64,000 nt of DNA from Mycolicibacterium sp. P9-64 (GCF_008329605.1 NZ_NPKO01000006.1:248001-312000), one strand, 5' to 3'; counted from the first letter of the stretch, positions 8,279 to 16,719 are shown. Notes: generated by a model from the sequence alone, not told the origin. Program-made: numbers and translations.

Positions 8279-9385
8279 ATGACAGATACAACGATTTTCC
8301 CTACGGCGAACTTGCACGCCTTCAACCGAACTGGTGCACCAAGCATCGCCGGAACCGGGGTGGCGTTTACGCCTTATCGATACAACCAGGACGAAGTCAC
8401 GCGTGAGCTCACCAAAGTCGGTGGGCCGGAGTTCATGCGCTTCGCCCGAACGAGCGGAGTAGATCACCGCAACCTGGCGCTACCCGTCTCGCGCTACCCG
8501 CAGATGAGCGGGTTCACCGAAGCCAATGCCGCGTATATCGACGTCGCCTCCGAACTGGGGCGACAGGCCGTGTTGTCGGCGCTCGACGCGGCGAACATCG
8601 CGCCCGACGAGGTCGACGTCATCGTGACCGTGTCCAGCACGGGAATTGCGGTGCCGACCATCGATGCGCGCATCGCGTCGAGCATCGGCTTGCGGCCGGA
8701 CGCGAAGCGGATCCCGCTGTTCGGGCTCGGCTGTGTTGCGGGCGCAGCAGGGATGGCCCGCGTGCACGACTACCTCCGTGGGTTCCCCGGCCACGTGGCG
8801 GTCTTACTCTCGGTTGAATTGTGTTCGCTCACACTGCAGCACGACGACACGTCGATCCCAGCACTGATCGGTGTGTGTCTGTTCGGTGACGGTGCGGCCT
8901 CGGTGGTCGTCACTGGGGCGGACCGCGTGCCGAACAGCCCAACGGTGGAGCCAGGTCCGAAGGTGCTCGACACGCGCAGTCGGCTCCTTCCTGGAACCGT
9001 CGACGTCATGGGGTGGAACGTCACGTCCAACGGATTCCAGCTCGTCATGTCCAAGGACGTCCCCAAGATGGCAGATCGCCACCTGCGTGGCGAGGTCGAC
9101 GCGTTCCTCGCCGATCACGGTCTGACCGTCGCCGACATCTCGACGTGGATCTGCCATCCCGGCGGCCCCAAGGTCATCGAATCGATCGTCAACGCGATCG
9201 AGCTACCGCAGGAAGCCCTCGCGCACAGCTGGAGCTCGATGCGCGATCACGGCAACATGTCGTCGGCATCGGTGCTCGACGTCCTCCGAAGGACCATTGC
9301 CGAGCCGCCGCCGGAAGGTTCTCTTGGCGTGATGCTGGCCATGGGACCGGGCTTCGGCTTCGAGCTGCTCCTCCTGGGCTGGTAG
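8279..9385 (+). CDS. type III polyketide synthase (chalcone/alkylpyrone synthase family)
   Basis: 368-residue thiolase-fold synthase that extends an acyl-CoA starter with malonyl units and cyclises the product. The catalytic triad is present: Cys152 in GLGCVAGAAG, His293 in CHPGGPK and Asn326 in HGNMSS. Mycobacterial relatives (for example Pks18) take long-chain acyl-CoA to alkylpyrones or alkylresorcinols. The next gene, 7 bp downstream, is a membrane methyltransferase, the pairing seen in lipid-resorcinol operons of Streptomyces (srsA-srsB) and Bacillus (bpsA-bpsB). No clear ribosome site precedes ATG 8279, so the start is moderately certain. Confidence 0.92.
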   Translation: MTDTTIFPTANLHAFNRTGAPSIAGTGVAFTPYRYNQDEVTRELTKVGGPEFMRFARTSGVDHRNLALPVSRYPQMSGFTEANAAYIDVASELGRQAVLSALDAANIAPDEVDVIVTVSSTGIAVPTIDARIASSIGLRPDAKRIPLFGLGCVAGAAGMARVHDYLRGFPGHVAVLLSVELCSLTLQHDDTSIPALIGVCLFGDGAASVVVTGADRVPNSPTVEPGPKVLDTRSRLLPGTVDVMGWNVTSNGFQLVMSKDVPKMADRHLRGEVDAFLADHGLTVADISTWICHPGGPKVIESIVNAIELPQEALAHSWSSMRDHGNMSSASVLDVLRRTIAEPPPEGSLGVMLAMGPGFGFELLLLGW

Positions 9386-9392
9386 GTGTGCC

Positions 9393-9893
9393 GTGTACTA
9401 CCTGCTGATTCTCGTGATCGGCCTTGAGCGGCTGGTCGAACTCGTCGTCTCCCGACGCAACGCAGCATGGTCGATTTCCAACGGCGGCAAGGAATTCGGC
9501 CGCGGTCACTATCCGGTGATGGTCGCGATGCACGCTCTGCTGCTGGTCGGCTGCGTCGTCGAGGTCGCGACCCAGCACAGGCCGTTCGTGCCCTGGCTCG
9601 GCTGGCCGATGCTGGCCATCGTGGTGCTGAGCACCGTCATGCGCTGGTGGTGCGCGACGGTGCTCGGCAAACACTGGAATCCCCGCGTGATCGTCATTCC
9701 CGACGCCCCGCTGGTGCGGCGCGGGCCCTACCGATGGCTGCACCACCCCAACTACACGGCGGTCGTTGCCGAGGTGGTGGCGCTTCCCTTGGTGCACTCT
9801 GCGTGGGTGACCGCGATCACGTTCACGATTGCCAATGCCCTGGTGCTGAACGTGCGAATCAAAACCGAGAATAGGGCGTTGGGATACGTATGA
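9393..9893 (+). CDS. isoprenylcysteine carboxyl methyltransferase-family protein
   Basis: 166-residue membrane methyltransferase. Four to five hydrophobic helices are followed by the SAM-binding signature VRRGPYRWLHHPNYTAVV and a final NALVLNVRIKTENRALG. In type III polyketide operons this family methylates the phenolic lipid product, which is the likely role here. GTG start at 9393, 7 bp after the synthase stop, so the two genes form one transcript. Confidence 0.9.
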   Translation: MYYLLILVIGLERLVELVVSRRNAAWSISNGGKEFGRGHYPVMVAMHALLLVGCVVEVATQHRPFVPWLGWPMLAIVVLSTVMRWWCATVLGKHWNPRVIVIPDAPLVRRGPYRWLHHPNYTAVVAEVVALPLVHSAWVTAITFTIANALVLNVRIKTENRALGYV

Positions 9894-10060
9894 GCCGTCC
9901 CGTTCTCGCCGTGACCTGCGGGAAGGTCGCTCCGCGGCGGGTTTGACGCCCCTACTGTAGAAGTCGTCGGTCGATTTGCCGCCGCAGTAAGAGCTACTCG
10001 CAGCACCTCCACAGGAAGGATACGTATACAGAATTGACAGGTGGTATCCAAGGAGGCTGA

Positions 10061-10219
10061 ATGGCATACGCGAATGCCGCGGCACGGGGGGTTTCCGAGT
10101 TGCGGTCGGAGATCCTGCAGGGCGGCAATCCGACGTCGGAGCGTCGGAGAATCCTCGCTGCCGTCGAGGCCAAGGCCGGCGACGATCACCTTGCGTTGAA
10201 AGCCAATCTGACGTCGTGA
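10061..10219 (+). CDS. small protein of 52 residues, unknown
   Basis: Short gene beginning MAYANAAARGVSEL and ending LALKANLTS, with a near-perfect ribosome site AGGAGG at 10050-10055. Charged, helical, no membrane segment. Its stop overlaps the GTG start of the next gene (GTGA), which argues strongly that both are real and coupled. An inverted GGATAC / GTATCC pair (10018-10023, 10044-10049) sits just upstream. I do not recognise the family. Confidence 0.7.
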   Translation: MAYANAAARGVSELRSEILQGGNPTSERRRILAAVEAKAGDDHLALKANLTS

Positions 10220-10485
10220 CCACCAACGGCGACGACGACCAGCGCGCGAACGACAGCCCCGTCGATCGCGCGCTGGTCAGTCAAGCCTTGAATCGATTGC
10301 AGCCGTTGGACAGAGAGGTGCTTCGGCGTGCCAAGGATCTGGGCTGGACGACCGACCGCATCGCTGTCGATCTACACCTCGCCGAACCGGTCGTGAAGTC
10401 GCAGCTGCACTCCGCGCTGCACACCTTGCGGCAGTACTTGGCCGACCCACCGAACGGCGAGGGCTTTACTCCTCGTCGTCGATGA
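10216..10485 (+). CDS. sigma-70 region 4-like small helix-turn-helix protein
   Basis: 89 residues. The centre, LQPLDREVLRRAKDLGWTTD followed by RIAVDLHLAEPVVKSQLHSALHTLRQYL, matches the region 4 helix-turn-helix of ECF sigma factors, but region 2 is absent, so it cannot melt a promoter alone. It may be a regulator that binds DNA or polymerase. Coupled to the 52-residue gene before it; its 3' end overlaps the convergent DUF5709 gene by 20 bp. Confidence 0.7.
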   Translation: MTTNGDDDQRANDSPVDRALVSQALNRLQPLDREVLRRAKDLGWTTDRIAVDLHLAEPVVKSQLHSALHTLRQYLADPPNGEGFTPRRR

Positions 10486-10885
10486 CGTGGACTGCCGCTT
10501 CCTCGGCAGAGGCGGCGCTCCCGTCGATCCCCACGTCGGTCGCCAGCAGTTCCGATTCGTCGTCGAGGTTCACCCCGTCGTCGGGTGCGACGAGCCTGCC
10601 CGCGCGGCGGTCGCCCGCCTCGTCGTCCTCGGAGAAGTCGGCGGAGACGTCGGAGCCGGAATCTCCATCGTCGAGCTGCATCGCCGGATCGGGTTCCTCC
10701 TCGGCGAGGAGCTCGTCCAACGTTTCGTGGTCGCGGGGTTCCCGCCACTTGTCCGGCGGCGAATAGCCCTCGTCCAAGATGTCGTCGACACCGCGGTCGA
10801 TCAGGGTGTCCTCCTGGGGGAGCTGATCGTCGTCATCGGTGCTGTACAGGCCTGCCCGTTCTTCGGGGCTCTCTGGGCTGCTCAT
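10466..10885 (-). CDS. DUF5709 acidic protein
   Basis: 139-residue very acidic, probably disordered protein. The family block DTLIDRGVDDILDEGYSPPD lies at about 26-45, and the rest is rich in Asp and Glu. Common in Mycobacterium and other Actinobacteria; function unknown. It is divergent from the aldo/keto reductase with a 31-bp gap. Confidence 0.8.
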   Translation of the reverse strand: MSSPESPEERAGLYSTDDDDQLPQEDTLIDRGVDDILDEGYSPPDKWREPRDHETLDELLAEEEPDPAMQLDDGDSGSDVSADFSEDDEAGDRRAGRLVAPDDGVNLDDESELLATDVGIDGSAASAEEAAVHVIDDEE

Positions 10886-10904
10886 GTCCCAACGATGTCA
10901 CATC

Positions 10905-10917
10905 TACGATGAACTCA
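10905..10917 (+). promoter_or_regulatory. TACGAT -10 element of a probable leaderless transcript
   Basis: TACGAT (10905-10910) is followed by 7 nt and then the ATG of the aldo/keto reductase. There is no ribosome site before that ATG, which fits transcription starting at the A of ATG. Confidence 0.5.
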
Positions 10918-11987
10918 TGACCGAAGACTTCGCCGTGGCCGACGTTCCCTTCACCCACGACCCCTGGGTAGCTGCGCGACATCGATACGACGGAATGCCG
11001 TATCGCCGCGTGGGAACCTCCGGTCTGCTGCTTCCCGCGATCTCACTGGGCCTTTGGTACAACTTCGGCGACAACCGGCCGTTCGACACCCAGCGCGAGG
11101 TACTGCGCTACGCCTTCGACCGTGGCATCACGCATTTCGACCTCGCGAACAACTACGGACCGCCATACGGCTCGGCCGAGGAGAACTTCGGCCGAATGCT
11201 GCGCCGCGACTTCAAGCCGTACCGCAACGAGTTGATCATCTCCACCAAGGCAGGCTGGGACATGTGGCCGGGACCCTACGGTCAGCTCGGTGGCCGCACT
11301 TACCTGCTGTCCAGCCTGGACGAATCACTCGACCGGCTGGGCCTGGACTACGTCGACATCTTCTACTCGCACCGCATCGACGTGAATACGCCGCTCGAGG
11401 AGACCATCGGCGCTCTCGACACCGCGGTGCGGGCGGGTAAGACGCGCTACGTCGGCATCTCGTCCTACTCGGCGACCAAGACCGCCGAGGCGGCCGCGAT
11501 CGCGCGGCGACTCGGCACCCCGTTGGTCATCCATCAGCCGTCGTACTCGTTGCTCAACCGCTGGGTCGAGGGTGATCTCGTCACCGAGCTGAACAACGCG
11601 GGCATGGGAGCCATCGCCTTCACCGCGTTGGCTCAGGGTTTGTTGACGAACCGCTACCTCGAGAAGCCCGCGGCCGACATTGCCCGCGCCACCGAGCGTC
11701 CGACGTTCGACGACGAACTCGTCACCGACGAGGTGAACGAGCGGCTGCGGGGCCTTGCCGGCATCGCCGAACGGCGTGGCCAGTCGCTCGCGCAGCTCGC
11801 ACTGGCCTGGGTGCTTCGCGACGCCACGGTGGCATCCACCTTGGTCGGTGCGTCCAGCGTCGCTCAGCTCGAGGAGAACCTCGGTGCGCTCGACAATCTC
11901 GACTTCACCGCCGAGGAACTCGCCGAGATCGACGGCTACGCTTCGGAATCCGGCATCGACCTGTGGCGGGAGAGCTCTGATCGCTGA
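10917..11987 (+). CDS. mgrA: aldo/keto reductase, L-glyceraldehyde-3-phosphate reductase (YghZ/Gpr) type
   Basis: 356-residue AKR. It carries long stretches shared with E. coli YghZ: SLGLWYNFG, ITHFDLANNYGPPYGSAEEN, IISTKAGWDMWPGPYG, YSHRIDVNTPLEET and IHQPSYSLLNRWV. The Asp-Tyr-Lys-His catalytic set is visible in FDLANNY, STKAG and FYSHR. YghZ reduces L-glyceraldehyde 3-phosphate, a toxic by-product, to glycerol phosphate with NADPH. It stands at the edge of the sugar catabolic island and the phosphatase gene begins inside its 3' end, so a role in handling an L-configured triose phosphate is attractive. Confidence 0.9.
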   Translation: MTEDFAVADVPFTHDPWVAARHRYDGMPYRRVGTSGLLLPAISLGLWYNFGDNRPFDTQREVLRYAFDRGITHFDLANNYGPPYGSAEENFGRMLRRDFKPYRNELIISTKAGWDMWPGPYGQLGGRTYLLSSLDESLDRLGLDYVDIFYSHRIDVNTPLEETIGALDTAVRAGKTRYVGISSYSATKTAEAAAIARRLGTPLVIHQPSYSLLNRWVEGDLVTELNNAGMGAIAFTALAQGLLTNRYLEKPAADIARATERPTFDDELVTDEVNERLRGLAGIAERRGQSLAQLALAWVLRDATVASTLVGASSVAQLEENLGALDNLDFTAEELAEIDGYASESGIDLWRESSDR

Positions 11988-12642
11988 GGCGGCCAGCTTT
12001 GGCGTCGACCGCCTCCTGCTGGACTGCGACGGCGTCCTCGTCGACTCACACGACGCGGCCGCCGTCGCATGGAATTTGTGGGCCAAGCGGTGGGCCCCCG
12101 GCTTCGACTTCCATCGCGACATCGAACACGGCCGACGGATCAGGGACGTCGTCGCCGAATTGATCGGCGACCCAGCCGATGTCGCCGAGGCCGCCCGCGA
12201 GCTCAAACACATGGAGATGGACCACGCCACCGACGTGGCGGCCATCCCCGGAGCACGTCGACTCCTCCAGTTCTGCCCCGAAGGCAGCTGGGCGGTCGTC
12301 ACCTCGGGTAATCGCGGCATCGCTTCAGCGCGCATGGCATCGGCGGGTCTACCGCTAGCATCCGTGCTCGTCACGGGTGAGGACGTGGAGCATGGAAAGC
12401 CCTTCCCCGATCCGTACATCGTTGCCGCAGAGCGCCTTCAGGTACTCCCCCAACGATGCGCGGTGTTCGAGGACGCGCCAGCCGGAATCGTGTCGGCCCG
12501 TGCAGCCGGTGTGCAGACCATCATCGGCGTCGGTGCCAACGCGTGCGTTCCCGAGGTGACGCTCGTCGTCTCCGACCTCACTGGCGTGCGCTTCGACGGG
12601 CGCGAACTGCGAATCGACACCAGCACCGTCCTCGACGGATAG
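11977..12642 (+). CDS. HAD-superfamily sugar phosphatase (HAD-IA)
   Basis: HAD hydrolase of the beta-phosphoglucomutase / sugar phosphatase kind: motif I LLDCDGVLVDSH, motif II VVTSGN, motif III/IV KPFPDPY and FEDAPAGIVSARAAG. The start is a problem: between the last upstream stop and motif I there is no ATG, GTG or TTG close by. The only SD-like site (GGGAG, about 11968-11972) points to CTG 11977; the nearest standard start is GTG 11884, 104 bp inside the reductase gene, giving a 31-residue tail of no similarity. The stop is directly adjacent to the convergent kinase stop. Confidence 0.82.
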   Translation: MIAEAASFGVDRLLLDCDGVLVDSHDAAAVAWNLWAKRWAPGFDFHRDIEHGRRIRDVVAELIGDPADVAEAARELKHMEMDHATDVAAIPGARRLLQFCPEGSWAVVTSGNRGIASARMASAGLPLASVLVTGEDVEHGKPFPDPYIVAAERLQVLPQRCAVFEDAPAGIVSARAAGVQTIIGVGANACVPEVTLVVSDLTGVRFDGRELRIDTSTVLDG

Positions 12643-13596
12643 TCATCCGAGCGGGGTCAGGGCCTCTGCCGCGACGATGGTGACGGGGCGGTCGGGATTC
12701 GGCAGCCCGAGCAGCGTGCCCTCCTGCTCGACGGCGGTGGCGCCGAAGCGCAGCGCGTTGGCCAACGCATCGGCGGGATCCGCGGCGGCATCCAACGCTG
12801 CCAGCCAACCGGCGAGGAATGCGTCGCCGGCTCCGACGGTGTTCACGACACGACGTGCGGCGGAGCGACCGTGCAGTGGCTCTGGCAGGTCGGCATCGAC
12901 GAGCAGCGCACCGTTGTGGCCAAGGCTGATCAGCACCGTACGAACCCCGCGCACGAGCAGTACGCGAGCGGCATCGGCGACGTCGCCCAGTGTGGTCAGC
13001 TCGCGGCCGGCGAGCTCGGCGAGTTCCTCGGCGTTGGGCTTCACCATGTGCGGCAGGCGATCGCCGTGCTGCGAAATCACCCGCGTCAAAGCGGGTCCCG
13101 ACGAGTCGACGGCGACCAGACTGCCCGCGCGCCTGTTATCGGCAACGGCGTCCGCGAACCGCTGCGGTGTGAACCCGCCGGGCAGACTGCCCGCCCACAG
13201 CACCCACTCGGCTACGCCGCTGCCTGCCGAGGCCCGTGCACAAAGCGCATCGACCTCGGCGCCTGACAGCAGTGGACCCGGCTCGTTCACCTTGGTGCTT
13301 CGCCCGTCCGCCTCGACGAGTGAGACGTTGCTACGCACCGCACCGGCGATCGGCACGTCCACGTGCTCGACGCCGAGATCGTCCAGCAGCGAGCAGATCT
13401 CGATCCCCGCACCGCCACCGACCGGAAGCACGGCGCGCACGTCGACTCCTGCGCCGTGCAGCGCGATGGCGACGTTGACCCCCTTGCCGCTCGGTTCGAC
13501 CATCGTGGCAGTGGCCCTGTTCACCTGACCAAGCGTCATCCGGGGTAGCCGAAGTGTGCGGTCCAGGCTCGGGTTCGGCGTCACGGTCGTGATCAT
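12643..13596 (-). CDS. PfkB-family kinase, 1-phosphofructokinase (FruK) type
   Basis: 317-residue ribokinase-fold kinase. N-terminal VTPNPSLDRTL and the glycine-rich PSGKGVNVA are typical of the FruK/LacC branch, and NTVGAGDAFLAGW holds the catalytic Asp. This branch phosphorylates the C6 hydroxyl of a ketose 1-phosphate (or tagatose 6-phosphate at C1). It is the last gene of a three-gene operon in which each start overlaps the previous stop by ATGA, after an FGGY kinase and a DeoR regulator. A sensible pair of steps is FGGY at C1, then this enzyme at C6, feeding the aldolases nearby. Confidence 0.88.
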   Translation of the reverse strand: MITTVTPNPSLDRTLRLPRMTLGQVNRATATMVEPSGKGVNVAIALHGAGVDVRAVLPVGGGAGIEICSLLDDLGVEHVDVPIAGAVRSNVSLVEADGRSTKVNEPGPLLSGAEVDALCARASAGSGVAEWVLWAGSLPGGFTPQRFADAVADNRRAGSLVAVDSSGPALTRVISQHGDRLPHMVKPNAEELAELAGRELTTLGDVADAARVLLVRGVRTVLISLGHNGALLVDADLPEPLHGRSAARRVVNTVGAGDAFLAGWLAALDAAADPADALANALRFGATAVEQEGTLLGLPNPDRPVTIVAAEALTPLG

Positions 13597-14372
13597 CCGG
13601 CCACCTCGACGGTGACGTCGGCAGCCACTAGCCGCCTGCGGTGTTCGGCGGTGATGGCGCCGTCGGTGATGAGCACGTCGACGTCGTCCAACGTGGCGTG
13701 TCTGGCGTGACTCGCACGGTCGAACTTGCTCGAGTCGACGAGGAACACGCGCTGCCGGGCGGCGGCCAGCATCTCCTGCTTGACTTGCGCCTCCTCGACG
13801 TCCGGCGTGGTGAGGCCGCGGATGAACGACAACGCGTTGGTGCCGAGGAACGCCACGTCGACGTTGATTCCCGAGAGCGCAGCGACGGTGAGGGGTCCGA
13901 CCCCGGCCATCGTCTCCGGTCGTACCCGGCCGCCGAGGCCGACGGCGGTGATGCCGCGCTGCAGCAGCGTAGTCAGCACCGGCACGGTGTTGGTGTAGAC
14001 GACGAGGCCGTGGGAGGTCGGCAGCAACTCGGCCAACCTGCACGCCGTGGTGCCTGCGTCGAGCAGGACCGTGCCGCCGTCGGGGACGAAGCGCAGTGCA
14101 TGCTTGGCGATGGCGAGCTTCTGCTCGGCCCGTTCGGTGCGCGAGGCGACGTTTGGCTCGTCCTGTAGGCGGTGACGGGGTACGGCGCCGCCGTGCACGC
14201 GGCGTAGCAGGTGACGCGCCTCGAGCTGAGCGAGATCCTTGCGGACGCTCTCCGCGCTGACGCCGAAGAGGTCTGCCAGACTTGCGCTTTCGACGCGCTG
14301 CTCGGTGTGCAGCAGTCGAAGCACCTCGGCTTGTCGCTCGTCGGCGAACCACGTCCGGTCACCCGTCGTCAT
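13593..14372 (-). CDS. DeoR/GlpR-family transcriptional regulator
   Basis: 259 residues. DeoR helix-turn-helix at RQAEVLRLLHTEQRVESASL and VSAESVRKDLAQLEARHLL, then the sugar-phosphate sensing domain with the family markers VLLDAGTTACRLA, VGLGGRVRPET, and FLGTNALSF. Such proteins repress sugar operons and release on binding a phosphorylated intermediate. ATGA overlaps on both sides place it inside the FGGY-DeoR-kinase operon, so autoregulation is expected. The likely operator is in the 108-bp region before the FGGY gene. Confidence 0.9.
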   Translation of the reverse strand: MTTGDRTWFADERQAEVLRLLHTEQRVESASLADLFGVSAESVRKDLAQLEARHLLRRVHGGAVPRHRLQDEPNVASRTERAEQKLAIAKHALRFVPDGGTVLLDAGTTACRLAELLPTSHGLVVYTNTVPVLTTLLQRGITAVGLGGRVRPETMAGVGPLTVAALSGINVDVAFLGTNALSFIRGLTTPDVEEAQVKQEMLAAARQRVFLVDSSKFDRASHARHATLDDVDVLITDGAITAEHRRRLVAADVTVEVAG

Positions 14373-15694
14373 CGTGTGACCAGGTGGTCGTCGGGGCCGA
14401 TGGCTCCGGTGGCCTGAGCCGCAAGTACGGCAGCGCCGAGCGCGCCCGCCTCTTCGACGGCCGAGACCTCGAGATGGGCAAACCGGGCGATCTTCGCGCG
14501 CATGACCTCGGCGCTGTGCCGCCATCCGCCGGTGACGATGACGCGTGCGGCGGGACCGACCACGTCGTCCATTGCGCGGTGCAGCTCGAGCGCCTGGTCG
14601 GCGGCGGCGGAGACGACCGCCTTCCACAGTTCACCGGGCCCGACACCGCCTGCGATCCCGCCAAGCGTCAGCGCATCGGAGCCGAGACCGCCGACCACGA
14701 CGCGGCCTTCGGGTGCATCCTCAGCGGCTGCGTCGAGTCGAGCCAGACCGTCGGGCCCGACGCCGAGGAGTTCGAGCGTGCGGTTCTGCGCGAGGCCACC
14801 CTCGGTTCCGCCGAGCAGACTCCAGTGGCCAGGCCGGATGCTCGGATCGGTCGTGATGCCCGCGGCGGCCAGCCGGGCGACGTCGGCACGGCTCGGTAGA
14901 TGGGGCACGGTGCGCACCAACGCTTCCGCCGTCCCCGACGAATCCAGCTCGTCGCCGGACCCGGCTGCGTGGGCGCCCAGGGCCGACGCCTGATGGTCGT
15001 GGCCGGCGAGCACCAGCACGGCACCGTGTAGTAGCGGGCTGACCGAGTCGGCCGTAACCGTGCCGACCGGTATGCCTGCCTGAACCAGCGGAGGCATCAG
15101 TTCACGGCGGGCGCCGGACCAAGCCAGCGCTTCGTCCCACCAATCGCACGTCGCCACGTCGAGCCAGCCGGTGCGCCCGGCCAGCGACAGCTCGATCGCA
15201 ATCTCGCCACCGAGGCTGCGCACCACCCAGCCGCCCACGTCGAAGCGCAACGTGGCGGCGCGGCTTGCAGGTTCGTGGTCCAGCAGCCAGCGGTGCTTGG
15301 TGAGCGCGAACTGGCCTCGCAGCGGCTTGCCCGCGACCCCGCCGAACGCGTCGGCTCCCAGCGCGTTTGCGAGGTCGGCGACCTGAACGCCGTCGCGGTC
15401 GTCATGCCAGGCGATCACCGGCGCCAGTGGCCGCTCGTCGGCGTCGGTGAGTACACCGGACTCCCCCATGCTGGTGATACCAACCGCCCGTACGGACACG
15501 CCGGCAGCCTCGGCGGCCGCGCTCAGCGCGTCGAGGGCACTGCGCCGCAATGCGTTCGGGTCGATCTCGGTACCCAACGCAGTGACGTTCCACCTGGTGG
15601 AGGCGCGGCCGGCGCCGAGTTCCGTGCCGTGCTCGTCGTACACCACGGCCTTGCTCGACGTCGTTCCGACGTCGAGGCCCGCGAAGGCAGCCAT
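14369..15694 (-). CDS. FGGY-family carbohydrate kinase (copy 1)
   Basis: 441 residues. Phosphate-binding loop LDVGTTSSKAVVYDEHG at the N-terminus, the second-domain motifs LAGHDHQASALGAH and ELDSSGTAEALV, and the C-terminal VIVTGGWRHSA. The family phosphorylates sugars and ketoses, the substrate is not readable from sequence. Start ATG 15694 follows AGGAGG; a longer frame to 15724 has no ribosome site. A second FGGY kinase at 24.6-25.9 kb is a clear paralogue. Divergent from the class II aldolase. Confidence 0.88.
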   Translation of the reverse strand: MAAFAGLDVGTTSSKAVVYDEHGTELGAGRASTRWNVTALGTEIDPNALRRSALDALSAAAEAAGVSVRAVGITSMGESGVLTDADERPLAPVIAWHDDRDGVQVADLANALGADAFGGVAGKPLRGQFALTKHRWLLDHEPASRAATLRFDVGGWVVRSLGGEIAIELSLAGRTGWLDVATCDWWDEALAWSGARRELMPPLVQAGIPVGTVTADSVSPLLHGAVLVLAGHDHQASALGAHAAGSGDELDSSGTAEALVRTVPHLPSRADVARLAAAGITTDPSIRPGHWSLLGGTEGGLAQNRTLELLGVGPDGLARLDAAAEDAPEGRVVVGGLGSDALTLGGIAGGVGPGELWKAVVSAAADQALELHRAMDDVVGPAARVIVTGGWRHSAEVMRAKIARFAHLEVSAVEEAGALGAAVLAAQATGAIGPDDHLVTR

Positions 15695-15733
15695 GGGCCC
15701 TCCTGCCTCTTCTTCGACGTTCATTGCGGTATT

Positions 15734-15780
15734 GGGGTTGCGTGGATATGGTTGCGTATTGTTGGATATGCGTCAACCCC
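15734..15780. promoter_or_regulatory. candidate DeoR operator between FGGY kinase and aldolase
   Basis: The divergent spacer contains two direct copies of GGATATG (15744-15750 and 15764-15770, exactly 20 bp apart), two copies of TTGCGT (15738-15743, 15752-15757), and an inverted pair GGGGTTG (15734-15740) / CAACCCC (15774-15780). Repeats on one face of the helix between two divergent genes of the same pathway are a good candidate for the DeoR binding site. Confidence 0.5.
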
Positions 15781-15802
15781 GCATCGAGCGAGCAGGAGCT
15801 GC

Positions 15803-16648
15803 ATGTCTCTGGTCACGACCGCCGAGCTGATCCGCGAGGCGCACCTGCGCGGTGGTGGCGTCGCGGCGTTCAACGTCATCACGCTCGAGCACGCCGAGGG
15901 CATCATCGAAGGAAGCCGGCGATCAGGCCGTCCTGTGATTCTGCAAGTCAGCGAGAACACCGTGAAGTTCCACGGCGGCCAGATCCGCCCGCTGGCTGCT
16001 GCGCTCAACGCGCTTGCGTCCGAGGCTGATACGTCGGTCAGCGTGCATCTCGATCACGCGGAGAGCGCCGACCTGTGGCGCGCTGCCGCTCAGGCCGGCT
16101 ACTCGTCGGTGATGGTCGACTGCGGTTCGCTGCCCCACGACCAGAACGTGGCCATCACGGCGGACATCACCAAACTACTCAAGGCGCAAGGACTTTCGGT
16201 CGAGGCCGAGCTCGGCTACGTCGGCGGCAAGGACACTCAGGTCACCAGTGCACACGCGCCGGGTGTCCGCACCGACCCTCTACAGGCCGCCGAGTTCGTC
16301 GCCGCAACCGGCGTCGACGCATTGGCCGTCGCGGTCGGCAGCTTGCACGCCATGACGGCGCAAACCGCCGAGTTGGACCTCGATCTCGTCGCTGCGCTGC
16401 GCGACGCAGTGCCGGTTCCGTTGGTGCTTCACGGTTCCTCCGGTGTACCCGACAACACGATGCGGGCCGCCGTCCTGGCGGGCATCGTGAAGGTCAACGT
16501 CGGCACCGCGCTCAACATTGCCTATACCGGCGCACTGCGCGAGGCGCTCGCCGGCTCCAACAAGGTCGACCCGCGGGCGCCACTGGAGGCCGCCCGCGGG
16601 GCCGTCGCCGACACCGTCGACAGGCTGCTCGACGTCATCGGCGCCTAG
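15803..16648 (+). CDS. class II fructose/tagatose-bisphosphate aldolase
   Basis: 281 residues, the short GatY/KbaY-like size. Zinc and catalytic segments are visible: VHLDHAES (His and Asp), VEAELGYVGG (Glu), GVDALAVAVGS LHAM-type loop, and LVLHGSSGVPD (His). Cleaves a ketohexose 1,6-bisphosphate to dihydroxyacetone phosphate and glyceraldehyde 3-phosphate. AGGAG ribosome site before ATG 15803. Sits alone on the plus strand, divergent from the kinase operon that would supply its substrate. A structurally unrelated class I aldolase is at the other end of the island. Confidence 0.9.
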   Translation: MSLVTTAELIREAHLRGGGVAAFNVITLEHAEGIIEGSRRSGRPVILQVSENTVKFHGGQIRPLAAALNALASEADTSVSVHLDHAESADLWRAAAQAGYSSVMVDCGSLPHDQNVAITADITKLLKAQGLSVEAELGYVGGKDTQVTSAHAPGVRTDPLQAAEFVAATGVDALAVAVGSLHAMTAQTAELDLDLVAALRDAVPVPLVLHGSSGVPDNTMRAAVLAGIVKVNVGTALNIAYTGALREALAGSNKVDPRAPLEAARGAVADTVDRLLDVIGA

Positions 16649-16650
16649 CG

Positions 16651-16708
16651 CGAGCAGTCGCAAAAGTGCCTCAAAACTGCCATTCTTGGGCACTTTTGCG
16701 TCTGCTCG
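16651..16708. terminator. long inverted repeat between convergent genes
   Basis: Arms of 20 bp (16651-16670 and 16689-16708) differ at one position and enclose an 18-base loop; the inner part of the arm is CGCAAAAGTGCC. It lies 2 bp after the aldolase stop and 11 bp from the stop of the convergent binding-protein gene, so it probably terminates both. No T tract. Confidence 0.75.
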
Positions 16709-16719
16709 GCGGGTAGGGG

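Noticed and set aside
12643..14352. 569-residue kinase with N-terminal extension
   Set aside because: The extension is arginine-rich wrong-frame reading of the DeoR gene; the kinase starts at 13596 with an ATGA overlap.
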